From Plectranthus barbatus (Eukaryota > Streptophyta > Magnoliopsida > Lamiales > Lamiaceae), in the NCBI GenBank assembly GCA_026898455.1, contig JAPKLW010001726.1:1-64000 (forward strand): a DNA stretch of 64,000 nucleotides, in the 5' to 3' direction. A program made the translations under genes and the position numbers. This document shows, piece by piece, positions 10,954 through 21,830 of this stretch. The notes under the pieces are model-generated. The model was not told the DNA's origin and searched no databases. It worked only from the letters and a program-made list of their open reading frames with translations. Within the stretch, counting starts at the first letter, position 1; every line of letters starts with the position of its first letter.

Positions 10954-12453
10954 CCCTCTGATAAGCTCGTTTTTCTACTCTCTTATCGCATTGTTTCTCT
11001 TTTCTTTTATGCATTTTAGCTTGTTTTCTTGAATAAATTGATCATGAGTATATATTAGAGGGTGTTATGCTTGTCATGGTAAGATTTCGCAGGTTTTAGG
11101 CCAAATCCAATGGAAACCCGTACCGAAAGCAGCAGATGTTCAAAGAAATAGTCACGACTTCTTCCACAGATAGAATCTGAGCTAATGAAGCATTTCATTT
11201 GAAAGATCTTTGAGTTAGATTTCCAATGCAACTGGAATCGGGTCAATCGGAGTTCGGGAGTGAAAGTTATGGCCAAAACCGTGAGACTGCGCAGAAGGGT
11301 CGAAAGTGGCGAAATTGGTCTCTGTTTTGACCGAATTGAAGGCCATCTCGACCGGGGCAGATCCATCTCGGCCGGGGCAATGTTCATCTCGACCGGGGCG
11401 AGCTATTTTGGCGAGATTCTGTGAGATTTTCACATATTTTGGGCGAGAGTTGCTTGGGATTCAAGTCACACGTCAATTTGGAAGCAATGAAGACCCCATA
11501 AGGGAAGTTTCAACCAAGAAAATCATTCCTTTTGAAGCCATCAATTCAAAAAGGAAATTCCTACCATCCAAGGCCTCAACCCTACTATATAAACTCTTGA
11601 ATAGCTCAGAATTAGGGGTCCAGTCCCTGTTTTTGTTCCACCTTCTACACATTGTTCTATCTTTAATTTTCTGTTTACACTTTATGTTTTTGAGAATTCC
11701 TCTTTAGTTTTGTTGAACCTTTATTGTTTTTAATGCAATCTTTAATTTTCCCTGCAATGTTTATTTTCAATATGTTAGGCTAGAACCCTAAACAGGTTCT
11801 AGGGTTTCTCCATCTGTGATGCATGTTTTGATTCAATAATTCAAACCCTTTAATTGGTTTAAATCCTATGTTTTGTTTTAAGTCTATTCTCATTGAAGGA
11901 TCGAGAGATAAAGATTGAGGTAGGTTACAGTTATTAATCGAAGGACCGAGAGGTGAAGGTTAGTAATAGGAAGTTAGGGTTTAATACTTTTGATTTTATC
12001 TGTTCGACCAAGAAGATTTCAATCGTAGGAAAAATCTAATCTTTATTGAAATTAATTAACTTTGTGTGTTTGAGACCGAGAGGAGATAACCACTAGTTAG
12101 TAATTTAGGATTTAATTGCCCGACCAAGGAATTAATTCCACATTAATAGATTTTCTACCAAAATATCTTTTCTGGGTTTGAATATTTGTTTCTTGCATGT
12201 AGATCAGATTGGTAGATTTTCCTAGAATCTGTGCTTTTTAATATTTGTTTTTATCCCTTTAAATTACTTGTTTTGGAAACCAAAAACCCCTTCAAAGTTT
12301 GATTCGCCCAAACAAAAGTTTTGAAAACCATATTCAGTACATGATTCTCCTCCGTTGCACTATCTCTGTGGGATCGACCAACCCTTGGGTTGTCTATAAA
12401 TTTATTTGTCCTGTGCTATAATTTGTATGCAGGTTTTTGCATCGATCACCCTC
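10954..12453 (+). repeat. Solo LTR (10959-12448) with TSD CCCTC, Athila/Tat-like
   Basis: The insert begins TGATAAGCTCG at 10959 and ends GCATCGATCA at 12448, giving TGAT/ATCA ends. CCCTC precedes it (10954-10958) and follows it (12449-12453). Excision restores the antisense ORF frame exactly. It is 1490 bp with no coding domain. TATATAAA lies near 11586. A triple repeat of CTCGACCGGGGC-like blocks lies at 11345-11402. The TGATAAG start resembles the LTR at 62602-63958. Confidence 0.88.
11345..11402. repeat. Three ATCTCG(A/G)CCGGGGC blocks in the solo LTR
   Basis: Three near-identical 14-base blocks (CATCTCGACCGGGGC, CATCTCGGCCGGGGC, CATCTCGACCGGGGC) sit about 21-24 bases apart in U3. They occupy a position comparable to the palindrome cassettes of the other LTRs. 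Confidence 0.85.
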
Positions 12454-13743
12454 CGGGAGAAGAAGAGGGCGAGGGACGAGGAGGAGGCCCGACGTCGACC
12501 TCCAAACCCCCCGAAGCGCCAGGAGCTCGAGACCGAGCAAGTTCCGCCTCCTCCGCCTCCTTTCCGGCCTTCGGAGGGGGTACTGGTTGAGTCTTCCTGC
12601 CCTTAGACTCGCCAGGAGACCACGCAAAGGGTTGAGGATTGGGACAAACGGAAGGAGAAGGTGATCGATAGGTCCGACTGCCGCGGAAGCCCTTGCTCTA
12701 GGGAGCGCGGGTCGCGTCAGTAGAACTCTGACAGGACCATGGTGCCTGTAGCTACGCCTCCGAACCCGGTTGTAGATTCCTTCTTGGTCCGCGCGCGCCA
12801 ATTACTCTTGAATCCTTCTGCTGTGGACCAGGCAGGGACTGCCCAGGCGCGTCTGGCACGCTATCAGCTCTGCCAGCTTCAGGTATGTCCTTTGATCTTA
12901 TCTTTTCAGTCTTGCATCCTCCTGATTTTCATTGTGTTCGTAGGCTCAGGTGGAGCTAGACTCTATCTGCCGCGAGCTCGACGTATTTGGCAACAAATGC
13001 GTCGGGGAGATCTACCAACTTTGCAAGGAGCAGGACTCCTTGAAGAAGTACGTTGACTCGTTGAATGAAAAGCTCGACCAGGAAGAGAAGAAGGTCGCCG
13101 CGGAGGATGCGAGGGTTGCGGCTGCGCGGAAGGAGGCCGATGCCACCCAGGCGGAGCTTGATGATGCCCGTAAGGTGGCTTCGGAGGCTAGGACGGACGC
13201 GACAAGGCTGGTCGCGGACCTGAAGGCGATGAACGATCAGCTCCTCTCCCTCGACTCTCGGCTCAAGACGCAGCATGAGAGCTACTTGGCCGAGGTGGCG
13301 AAGTATGAGGAGCAGATCGCTCTAATGCAGACGGGCGAGGGACTTGACTTCGGCGCGCTCATCACCTCGCCGCACTTTGCCAAGACGTATGAGGTATATC
13401 TCGAACTTAATCCTTTTTGCCATGTCTCCGTTTGTCTTTGTCTGACCTCCTAGTAGACTCTCTCCGAGCAGGTCGAGAGTGAGGTCCGGGAAAGGATTGC
13501 TAGGAAGTTCCCGGACCTCGACCTCAGCATCCTAGACGAGCCCGAGGCTGAGGGGAGTGGCGAGGATCAGGAGCGGGAGAAGGAGCGAGAGGAGTCTGAG
13601 CAGCAGCATGCAGAGCAGGATCAAAAGATGCTTGAGGACTCCTCTCGAGAGGTCGATGGTGGGCAGAAGCAGGATGACCCTACCTCAGGCCCGACCCCGA
13701 CCGATGGTTCTGGTTCGACCCCGGATGCCATTGCCGCCACTTA

Positions 13744-14207
13744 GCCATCCCTTATTATTGTCAAAAACATATTTCATTTCTTCAAGAACAATTTTCTTTA
13801 CTTTGCTTTGTGTTTTAATTCTGTTTTGCCCATGAATGCATCTGCTTTTGTTTCTCGTATATTCGTGTAATTCGATCCGGGTAGCTATTCTACAAAATAG
13901 TAGTAATGAGGGTGGCATCGCCCCTCCAATGCTTAAGTCAGTAATTGGTTTAGGAAAGAAATCGGAAACAAAAGAAATGAGGTGAATTAGGAAACGTTAT
14001 CTGAAGTGCATCTAAGCCTTTCTTCGTGTTTGAGGACCTCTATAGTGGGTCGCGTATCCTGCAATAAATTCGTGAGGGATTGGGCATCGCCCCTCCGACG
14101 CTCAAGTCAGTAAGTATTCGAAAGGTTAAAGGGTATTGAAAATCATGAGAGAGGTAAGGTTTTAGAAAAGCGTATCTAGGAGGTCGAGTTTATCGACCAC
14201 ATTTCTT
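13744..14207. other. Tat spacer between antisense ORF and integrase, with a repeated phrase
   Basis: Here the antisense ORF (plus) and integrase (minus) converge. The phrase GGCATCGCCCCTCC followed by a variant of GCTCAAGTCAGTAA occurs at about 13913-13943 and again at 14087-14113. It may mark shared 3' ends or terminators of the two convergent transcripts. No gene is seen. Confidence 0.55.
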
Positions 14208-15240
14208 TTAGAAGTAGTACTTCTTTAGATGCTTGACGTTCCAGCTATTTCCGATCTCCCTTCCATCGTGATCTTCTAGGTGGTAGGCACCTCGACCTAT
14301 GACTCTGGTGACTTTGTAGGGTCCCTCCCACGTCGGCGCGAGCTTCCCTTGGCTTTTATCCTTAGTATTTTGAAAGACTCTTCTGAGCACCCAATCTCCT
14401 TCCTTGAAAGTGCGCATACGGACTTTCTTGTTAAAGAACCTTTCGACCTGCTTCCTTCTCTGGGTCATGCTTAATAGTGCTTGGTCCCTTTGCTCGTCGA
14501 TCAACTCCAGACTTTTTATCAATTTCTCGTTGTTTTCAGCTTCTTGGCAAGTTTCCACGCGCAGGCTGCAACCTCGAACTTCTGCTTGGATGACAGCCTC
14601 CTCACCGTAAGCAAGGGCGAACGGCGAGCTTCCTGTCGAGGTTCTGGGAGTGGTTCGATATGCCCACAGGTTTGTGGGTTTCAAGTCTTTTCTTCATTGT
14701 GGCCATGATCGTCTTGTTTGTTGACTCAGCCTGTCCGTTTGCCTCAGGGTATCTTGGTGTGGAAAACACCAACTTGATGTTGTACTGGTCACAGAACTCT
14801 TGTACTTTCCGCCCCGTGAACTGGGTTTCGTTGTCTGTTCTGATCTCCTTTGGCACCCCGAATCTACATAGAATGTGGGTCCACAGAAATTTGATCACTT
14901 GCTGCTATCTTACATTGGCGAAAGCCTCAGCTTCGTCCTACATTGCGAAGTAGTAGGTGGCTACCAGGATATATTCCTTCTGTCCGACTCCTTTTGGAAG
15001 CTTTCCCACTATGTCCATCCCCTAAGCCATGAAGGGCCAGGCCGCGATCGTGGCGTGGAGTGGTTCTGCGTGGATTTGATTAGTTACCTCGAACCTCTGA
15101 CATGCTTCGCAGCTACGCACATAGTTCTTGGCATCCTTTTGTAGTGTTGGCCAGTAGAATCCTGTTGATATTACCTTGTGCGCCAGCGGCCGAGCCCCTT
15201 GGTGACTTCCACAATCTCTTTCGTGTATCTCCATGAGGAT
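14208..15240 (-). pseudogene. Tat integrase, broken
   Basis: Reading leftwards from 15234, the zinc-binding region shows GFYWPTLQKDA and C..CQRF. The core has the conserved GMDIVGKLP-like stretch with its Asp, then RTDNETQFTG (second Asp) and the YPEANGQAEST (Glu) motif near 14760. The C-terminal domain (14684-14208) includes WAYRTTPRTSTGSSPF and GDWVLRRVF. It ends KHLKKYYF. Stops near 15022 and 14900 and a frame change near 14680 interrupt it, so no product is expected. Confidence 0.88.
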
Positions 15241-15243
15241 GGC

Positions 15244-15945
15244 CTATCCTGCGGTAGAGTCCAGACATTTAAGTAATGGCCCTTCGACGGATCTCCTGTA
15301 CAGGTTCTCGTTGTAAAGCGTATACTTGGCCGCTGCCCTGGTTAGACGTACGGCCTCGGTCTGATCTCCCGATAAGATGCCATCTGCGAGGTATTTTTGG
15401 ATTGGTTCGATCCACAAGTCGCCGATCGTCAAGTCCATGACCTCAGCAGCTTTGGGGTGGCTGGTTCTTCGGCCCATGTTATGACGACGGGTCTGCTCTG
15501 CTTGATCTGCTTCGTGGAGGCCAGGTTTGCCAGCGCATCGGCCTCCGTGTTCTCCTCTCGTGCGATGTGTTTTATTTCGCACTCATCAAACTCTTTCCTT
15601 ACTTCCCACGCCAAGTCGCAATATTTTTGCAGTCGAGGTTCTTTGACTTGGAAATGTTCCTGCATCTGCAATACTACTAGCTGTGAGTCCCCGTGCGCTT
15701 GCAGTCGGCGAGCCCCTAGTTCTCTTGCGAGCTGCATCCTTCGAACTAGTGCTTCGTATTCCGCTTCGTTGATTGTTACTTTGAAATTCAGTCGGATGGC
15801 TCTCTCAAATATTTCTCCCCACGGGCTTCGCAGTCTGATGTCGGCCCCGTTGCCATGCATATTGCTTGATCCGTCTACTTGTAGAACCCATGGTTCCCTT
15901 GTTACTTCTCCAATTTCTAAGCTTGCAACCTCTTTCTCCGCATTG
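15244..15945 (-). pseudogene. Second (archaeal-like) RNase H and linker of the Tat polyprotein
   Basis: Downstream of the standard RNase H there is another RNase H fold. Its acidic residues are visible: VLQVDGSSN (Asp), NEAEYEALV (Glu), HGDSQLVV (Asp) and REENTEADALANLAS (Asp). Tat-lineage elements are known to carry this second domain; it is thought to have taken over the catalytic work while the first became a tether. All four acidic positions remain although flanking stops and shifts break the polyprotein (stop near 15948, frame change near 15430). Confidence 0.85.
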
Positions 15946-15947
15946 AC

Positions 15948-16620
15948 CTAGAGTTCGGCTGTAAATTCAGCTATAAAATCCGCCAGCACTTGTGATTTGA
16001 TCGTCGTGCGCGGCTCGAACTCGAGGCCATATCCTCCAACCTCTACTGCCCATTTCAATAGTCGTCCTGACAGGCTCGGTTTTGAAAACACGGTTCGCAA
16101 CGGGTATGACGTCACCACCTTGATAGGGTGAGACTCGAAATAGGGCCGCAGCTTCCGCGATGCGGTTACCAAGGCAAGTGCTAGTTTTTCCAATGTTGTG
16201 TACCTTATCTCAGCATCAAGCAGTGGTTTACTCGTGTAGTGCGCGTGGTGTTGTTTCCCGGCTATTTCTTTAACTAGGATCTGTTTGAGTGCGTGCTCGA
16301 ACACAGATGGGTAGAGCAGTAGGGTCTCCACCTTTTCAGGTTTGGACAGGAGTGGCGGGCTGGTTAAGTAATCTTTTAATCGTTCAAGTGCTCTCGCGCA
16401 CTCATTCGTCCATTCGAACTTCTTTCCTTTCCGAAGCACTTGGAAGAATTCATGCGTTCTGTCGGAATATCTGGAGATGAAACGACTAAGTGCCGCCAAT
16501 CTGCCTGTGAATTTCTGAACTTCTTTCGGACTTCGTGGGTGTGCGATCCCTCTTAATGCCCTTATTTGCGAGGGATCTGCCTTGATTCCTCGCTTGGTTA
16601 CCACGTGTCCCAGAAATTTT
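15948..16620 (-). pseudogene. Tat RT connection and first RNase H domain
   Basis: This continues the RT in a shifted frame. PKEVQKFTGRLAALSRFISR is the RT thumb/connection motif. An RNase H-like stretch follows, with YTTLEKLALALV and LKWAVEVGGYGLEFEPR. In the place of the expected catalytic Asp near the domain start the reading is LLYPSVFEHAL, so the first domain looks catalytically impaired, as in many dual-RNase-H elements. The frame ends at a stop at 15948. Confidence 0.85.
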
Positions 16621-18324
16621 TTCGTAAGCCACCCCGAAGGTGCACTTTGCTAGGTTCAACTTCATTCTATATTTGTTGAGAACCTCGAATGCCTGCCTTA
16701 GGTGGTGTACATGATCCCTTGCATCCTTTGATTTTACCAGCATATCGTCTATGTATACTTCCATTGTTTTCCCTATGAGTGGTTCAAACATCTTGTTTAC
16801 GAGTCTTTGATACGTCGATCCTGCGTTCTTAAGTTCGAACAGCATGACCTTGTAGCAGTAGATCCCCTGGCTCATCATGAAGGCTATCTTCTCCTGGTCT
16901 TCGGGGTGCATCAAGATCTGGTTATATCCCGAAAACGTATCCATGAAGCTTAGCAGCTCGTGTTTGGCGGTGGCATCGACGATGCAATCAATATGTGGGA
17001 GCGGGAATGGATCCTTAGGACATGCTTTGTTGAGGTCCGTGTAGTCCACACAAACCCTATTTTTCCCGTTCTTCTTCTTCACTACCGCAACGTTGGCGAG
17101 CCACTTCGGGTATTTCACTTCCCTCACAGATCCGATATCCAATAGTTTTTGTATTTTTTCGTTAATTGCATCATTCTTTTCGGCTGGGAATTTCCTTCTT
17201 CTCTGTTGCACATGCCTATGGTTAGGTTCGACTTGCAACTTGTGCGTCATCACCTCTGGATCAATTCCCACCATGTCTTTATGAGACCACGCGAATGCAT
17301 CCCGCTCGGAACTGAGGAATTCGATCAGTTGTGCCCGGACTTCTGGGTCCAGTCCGGCGCCAATATTCGTCTTCTTCTCAGGGTCGGTCAGATCAAGCTC
17401 GACCTCTTCGGCTTCTTCTGATTCTCCTGATGGGGGTAGCGGTTCGCTCTTAGCGAAGTGCTGTTGGGCGCACACTGCCTTGAAACTCGCATAATAGCAC
17501 TCCTTGGCAACGTTCTGCTCGCCTCGAATTGTACAAACTCCCCCTGCGGTTGGAAATTTAACCACCTGATGGAACGTTGAGGGCACGACCCTCAATTGAT
17601 GCAGCCAGGGCCACCCGAGCAGGGCATTATAGGCGCTGGAGGCGTCGATGACCATGAAAGATACGTCGTGGTGCGTCCCCCCACAGTATGTTGGTAGTAT
17701 CACGGTTCCGACCGTCATCTGGACGTCACCATTGAACCCGATCAATAGGGTCTGCGATCGAACTACCTTTTCTTTGGGGATCTTCATCTCTTTCAACGCA
17801 TGCATAAACAGGATGTTCGTCGAGCTCCCGTTATCAACTAGGATCCTTTTCACGAGGCAGTTTGAGATTAGTAGAGAGATTACTAGGGCGTCGTCATGAG
17901 GATGGCTCAATCCTGGCTCGCTGGTAAACTCAATCGGATGGTGATCCGGGTTTTTGCACGGGGCCACGGCCTCTTCTCGAGTCAGTCGCCTGACTCTCTT
18001 TGTGGCAGACCTTGTGATCCCACTAATTTCTGATCCCCCGGTAATGCAATTGATAGTTCGAACTAGAACTGGGGGTTTGGGCGCATCCGCCTTCGAGGGT
18101 CCTGATTTATTGGCCCGCTTTTCCCGGGCCCAAGTTCTCTTTCCTCGATCCGACAGGTATTCGGATAGGAACCCTTTCTTCAGTAATTCGACCACCTCGA
18201 TACGTAGGGCCCGGCAGTCCGCGGTGGTGTGTCCATGATCATTGTGGAACTCACAGAATTTCTGAACGTCCCGCGAGGCTGGGTCTGCTTTCATCTTTGG
18301 AGGCCATCTTACTTTCTCCGGCAT
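16486..18324 (-). pseudogene. Tat gag tail, protease and reverse transcriptase
   Basis: This is the longest open pol segment, about 612 codons. Near its start is CEFHNDHGHTTADC, a region typical of Tat Gag-Pol. The aspartic protease motif is LVDNGSSTNILF (about residue 160), the D-N-G-S form usual in Tat. RT starts near residue 400 with VAVVKKKNGKNRVCVDYTDL. The catalytic motif YIDDMLVKS is intact. The substrate-binding loop reads YKVMLFELKNAGSTYQR, where most elements have MPFGLKNAGATYQR, so two usually invariant residues (Pro, Gly) are changed. A frameshift near 16625 ends it. Confidence 0.92.
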
Positions 18325-18493
18325 TCTTCGGAGTACGTTCTAAACGAGATCGGCTGGCTCGATCGACAGCGTGTACTCCAGGAAATAAGGGTCGAGGTTG
18401 TTAACCTGCGGTGGCTTGCTATAGGGATGTGACCTGGGTGGACGCCTGTCCCTCTGCTCGTGTTGACTCTCGTCACGCGTGTTAGGCCTTCCA

Positions 18494-19661
18494 CTATTGC
18501 GGCGAGCACCGATAAGGCTCATTCTCCTCCCACTTAATAAGCGCCCAGGCTCTATTCAGGGCGTCATCCATCGTTTGGCAGGGATAGATGGAAAGTTCGC
18601 GATATAGATCAAAGTCTACATCGAGGCCCTTCATAAAGGCCCGCACGGCAGTGCTATTAGGGCAGTTAGTCACTGCCACCAATTCCTTGTTGAAGCGCGA
18701 CGAGTATGCCCTCAAGGGCTCACCTGGTCTCTGGATCACCGCATAGAGATCGTCTGGGTGCTTATCAAGGTGTCTGCTGCTGGGGTATTGCCGCAAAAAC
18801 AGCTGGTGCAACTCTGCAAACGTGGAAATCGAACTCCGGGGCATGTTGATAAACCATTGGAGAGCTGGCCCCGTTAAGCTCGAACCGAAGCTCTTACACA
18901 TACAAGCTTCCATATGAGCTCCTGGAATTGCTAGAGCCAACAACTTCTGCCGGTATACGGCGATGTGGTTTTCTGGATCTGAGGTCCCGTCATAGAGGAC
19001 GAAACTTGGCGGAGTAAATCTGGATGGTAACTCAGCCCCGGCAATCTCTGGGGAAAAAGGGGACTCCGCATAGCTCTTGCGAGGTATCGTTCTTTCTGGT
19101 GGAGAAAGCCCGGGGACTTCGGCAAGTAATGACTCGAAATACCTGAGCCTCTGTTCGAACCGCCGTTCGATCTGCTGAATAGCCTGCAGTTCTGGCCGAC
19201 TTAACTGGTCGGCCTAATCCCTAAGGGTTGGTGGATCCCTCGGGGTTCTTTCAGTAGTTGTCCCTCCAGCATGATCGAATTCTGCCTCCAAGTTTCTCGT
19301 AGTATCTTTAGTACTCTTTTCTGTGCTCCTAGGCTCTTCGACGATTGGCTGCCTATTATTGTTCTGCAGCTGCAGCCTCCGATTCTCCCTCTCGAGGAGT
19401 TCGTATTTCCTCACCATATCTTCCATCCTGGCCCCCATTGTCTCGATCATCCCCTTCGCGCTTTGCACTTGTGTCACCAGCATCGAAACGTGGGGGTCCC
19501 CTAAAATATCTGGCGGTGGCGGCAAGAAAGTCAGCTCGCCCTACTCCCGCCGGAGCCCCTCGACCCGCTCCGGGATTAAGAACTTCGCTTCGACCTTCCG
19601 CCGGAGCGGTCTTCTGGTTATCAACCTCGACAGCATGAGATTTGTCTGGATCGTCTGCCAT
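18494..19661 (-). pseudogene. Tat gag
   Basis: A likely start ATG (MADDPDKS, minus sense) lies at 19661, about 55 bases after the 5' LTR. The first part is disordered, with a short coiled coil around 19300-19450 (MEDMVRKYELLERENRRL). The retrotransposon gag capsid domain (18943-18494) has GPALQWFINMPRSSISTF and FLRQYPSSR. It is broken by a frame change near 19525 and a stop near 19214. A further frame (18522-18340) links it to the pol segment. Confidence 0.85.
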
Positions 19662-19696
19662 TCCCTGCAAAGAAGAAACGATATTCGTTCTCGAGG

Positions 19697-19716
19697 CCCC
19701 ACGGTGGGCACCAAAT
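19697..19716 (-). other. Primer-binding site region of the Tat element
   Basis: Directly next to the 5' LTR the minus strand reads ATTTGGTGCCCACCGTGG. It matches the position and general shape of the Tat PBS (TTTGG.GCC...GTGG). I do not assign the tRNA. Confidence 0.6.
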
Positions 19717-20369
19717 TGTTGCGGGTACAATTATTCAGAAACTGGAGCCCCGAGAACTGTGAACGAGCCAAGCAGGAAATATCATAACAAACGTGAATGA
19801 TGAATTTCAAAAAAGTTACAGATAAATGAACTGAGCGTGAATTCGATTGATTGACTATTCTAATGAACAATGAAAACGATCTATCGGCTTTTTCTAAAGA
19901 ATGTAGGGGTAGGTTTTTTCTCTCTATTTACGTGTCCTTCTTCTACGCGTTGAGAATGTATTTATAGGGGGTGGCTTCACTTTAAGGTTTCTGCGGCCTC
20001 TTCCTTTCCGTTGGGGCTACTCCCACGAATCTCGGGGTGGTTCCTTTACGTGGTAGTTAGGCAGTTCCGAAATTCCCTCGAGCTAGGGGGTATGCGCCCA
20101 TTGCCTATTTCTGACCGTTGGACGATTGTTGAGGTAGGTCGTTGTTATTCCATCGAACCCCCTTCTTGCCGATCGGACTGTTTTTGGCCTTGGTTGAGCT
20201 GCTCTCGACCTTGATCGAACTGCTTTTCGGCATCGAGGACTGCTCGCTTGACAAGTTCTGGTCCGGCGAACTGGGCTCCTGCGATATTATTTGATTGGTG
20301 GTATTATCGACCCTTCATTGGGCTTCGGTCCGATTTCCCGTTGGGCCGGATCCGGCTCTGACCCCAACA
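19717..20369 (-). repeat. 5' LTR of the Tat element
   Basis: It begins TGTTGCGGGTAC on the plus strand and ends CCCCAACA, immediately before the right TSD GAGGT. It is the partner of 8230-8876. Confidence 0.93.
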
Positions 20370-20374
20370 GAGGT

Positions 20375-21830
20375 CATAAAAGATGGTGAATTATTTGGTA
20401 AGTATAATAAATTGTAGCCTAATATTTTTCTATAAATTAGTATTTTTACAATTGATTATTTCATTTTGTGCAGTGGTCATTGACATTTTGTTGAACAAAC
20501 CAATGGCTAAAACAATCACCACAAATAATGGAGTGCAAAAAAAATTAATTGATCTTACCTTGCAAGATATTGAGTAAGTAGTTGTGAAATATAACTTAAA
20601 ATACTAAATCATTATCATCAACTTAGCATACTAATATCCTTCTCTTTAATCATTTCTTGATAGGGGAATAAGAATAACTTGCATATTATGAGATGATTAT
20701 GTTGATATATTTTTGAAATATCTTGAAAAGAAAGAACAAGTATCAAACATTATAATTCTATAACTTGAAAAACCAAACTTGTTCGAAGGTAATAATATGT
20801 GTAGTATTTCTAATAATATTATTCCAGCGAAAGCATGAGTAACATATTTGAATAAATGTGCAGGAAGAATGAAAATGCAAAGTGCATTCTTTGTTAGCAA
20901 AGTCATAATAAATGAAGATGAAAAAGAAGTTACAGACTTCAGGAAAAGGTAATAAATTCCATAAATTTTATTGATTAAATTTTATCAAAGACTATAATAT
21001 TTGTATGAAAATTTAACTATTTTATAATTGTTTATTGCAGGGTTGTAATTGCAACAAATCTGAGCACAACCATAAGAGGTAGTGCATCTAATAAATTTGA
21101 TTCATTCTTAACTAATATTGGAGATGAAGAAGTCAACAAATTAAAGACAATTGATAAACTATTTTTTGGCTAACAAGGTATGATTCATAGAAATTCTAAG
21201 CTACACAAATCATACACTTAATTTAAATCAAATTTATTTTTAAAGATACTAATAATTATTTTGTATTGTTTTTAATTATAGATTGGAGCTTATTGGATTG
21301 TTGGAAAAATAGTAAATGTTAATTTGGAAGATGGCTGGTACTATATCTCTTTCAAGTTGTGCAATAAGAAGTTGCAAAAACAAGATTAAAGCTTTTTTGT
21401 AACAAATTCAACAAAAGAGATATTAGTGAAAATATGAAGTATTAAATTTGAGCACTATTGCACTAAAGAATTAGCAATGGTCTCTATTTTTAATAATGTG
21501 GCTAATCTATAGGTACAAAATGATGGTTGATGTTATGGATGAAACTAGAGGAGCAAGTTTAATTTTGTGGGAATGGGAGTGCATTCAAGTTATAGGAAAA
21601 TTTGTGGTCGAATTAATACAAAATAAAGAGTATGCATGATCTTCCAAATGATATATATAGTGCACTAATGAGAAATAAATTTTTATTCAAGATTTCTAAC
21701 AAACCAAAAGGTGAAAATGACTACTGTGGATATTACTCAGTGATGCAAGTCAATTATGATCTCACTTACATTAGTGCATACAATGGAGCCAATTCAATGG
21801 TTGAGGTAAGATTTTACTTATGATAATAAT
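20375..21830 (+). pseudogene. Helitron RPA70-like gene, remaining exons
   Basis: This resumes the RPA gene interrupted at 8229. Exon pieces: EVIKDGELFG (20370-20400); an OB-fold 2 start (about 20463-20577, DILLNKPMAK then KKLIDLTLQDIE and a GTAAGT donor); degraded pieces at 20660-20950 and 21040-21175 (NLSTTIRGSASNKFDSFL); a zinc-ribbon-like piece at 21300-21390 (GWYYISFKLCNKKLQKQ); and OB-fold 3 (about 21513-21806, RYKMMVDVMDETRGASLILW, then KFLFKISNKPKGEND). In the zinc-ribbon piece the first expected Cys reads Phe. Frameshifts and stops make it non-functional. Confidence 0.75.

Larger units (their letters stand above)
9816..13743 (+). pseudogene. Antisense extra ORF of the Tat element (gypsy-type transposon domain)
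   Basis: The likely start ATG is at 9816. The frame runs to 10521 and on, with in-frame TAA codons at 9951 and 10522-10524. Around 10130-10520 it carries the plant 'putative gypsy type transposon' domain (the Transposase_28/PF04195 type, recalled rather than searched), including LPVHPFFSEVLGSYNLSPFQ and PNGWCHLVGV. A basic, Pro-rich part resumes at 12454, after the solo LTR. A heptad-rich coiled coil (12950-13395) follows, and an acidic tail ends at a TAG at 13741-13743. Spacers with GT and AG edges (for example 13394-13442) look like introns. It lies opposite in sense to gag-pol, downstream of integrase. Its biochemical role is unknown. Confidence 0.75.
8225..20374 (-). mobile_element. Full-length Tat-type Ty3/gypsy element (8230-20369) with TSD GAGGT
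   Basis: Two LTRs bound the element: 19717-20369 is the 5' LTR in its own sense and 8230-8876 the 3' LTR. GAGGT occurs at 8225-8229 and again at 20370-20374. Gag, protease, RT, RNase H, a second RNase H and integrase run on the minus strand from 19661 down to 14208. A long antisense ORF fills the space between integrase and the 3' LTR. That antisense ORF and the two RNase H domains are features of the Tat/Ogre/Retand group. By-eye comparison of the LTRs gives about 35-40 substitutions over about 645 aligned bases plus a 6-bp indel, near 6%. A 1490-bp solo LTR sits inside, so the original length was about 10.6 kb. Confidence 0.93.

Noticed and set aside
12394..13276. Minus-strand open frames opposite the antisense ORF
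   Set aside because: GC-rich shadow frames; the plus strand carries the continuous basic and coiled-coil reading.
14875..15951. Plus-strand open frames over integrase and RNase H
   Set aside because: Shadows of the Tat pol gene on the minus strand.
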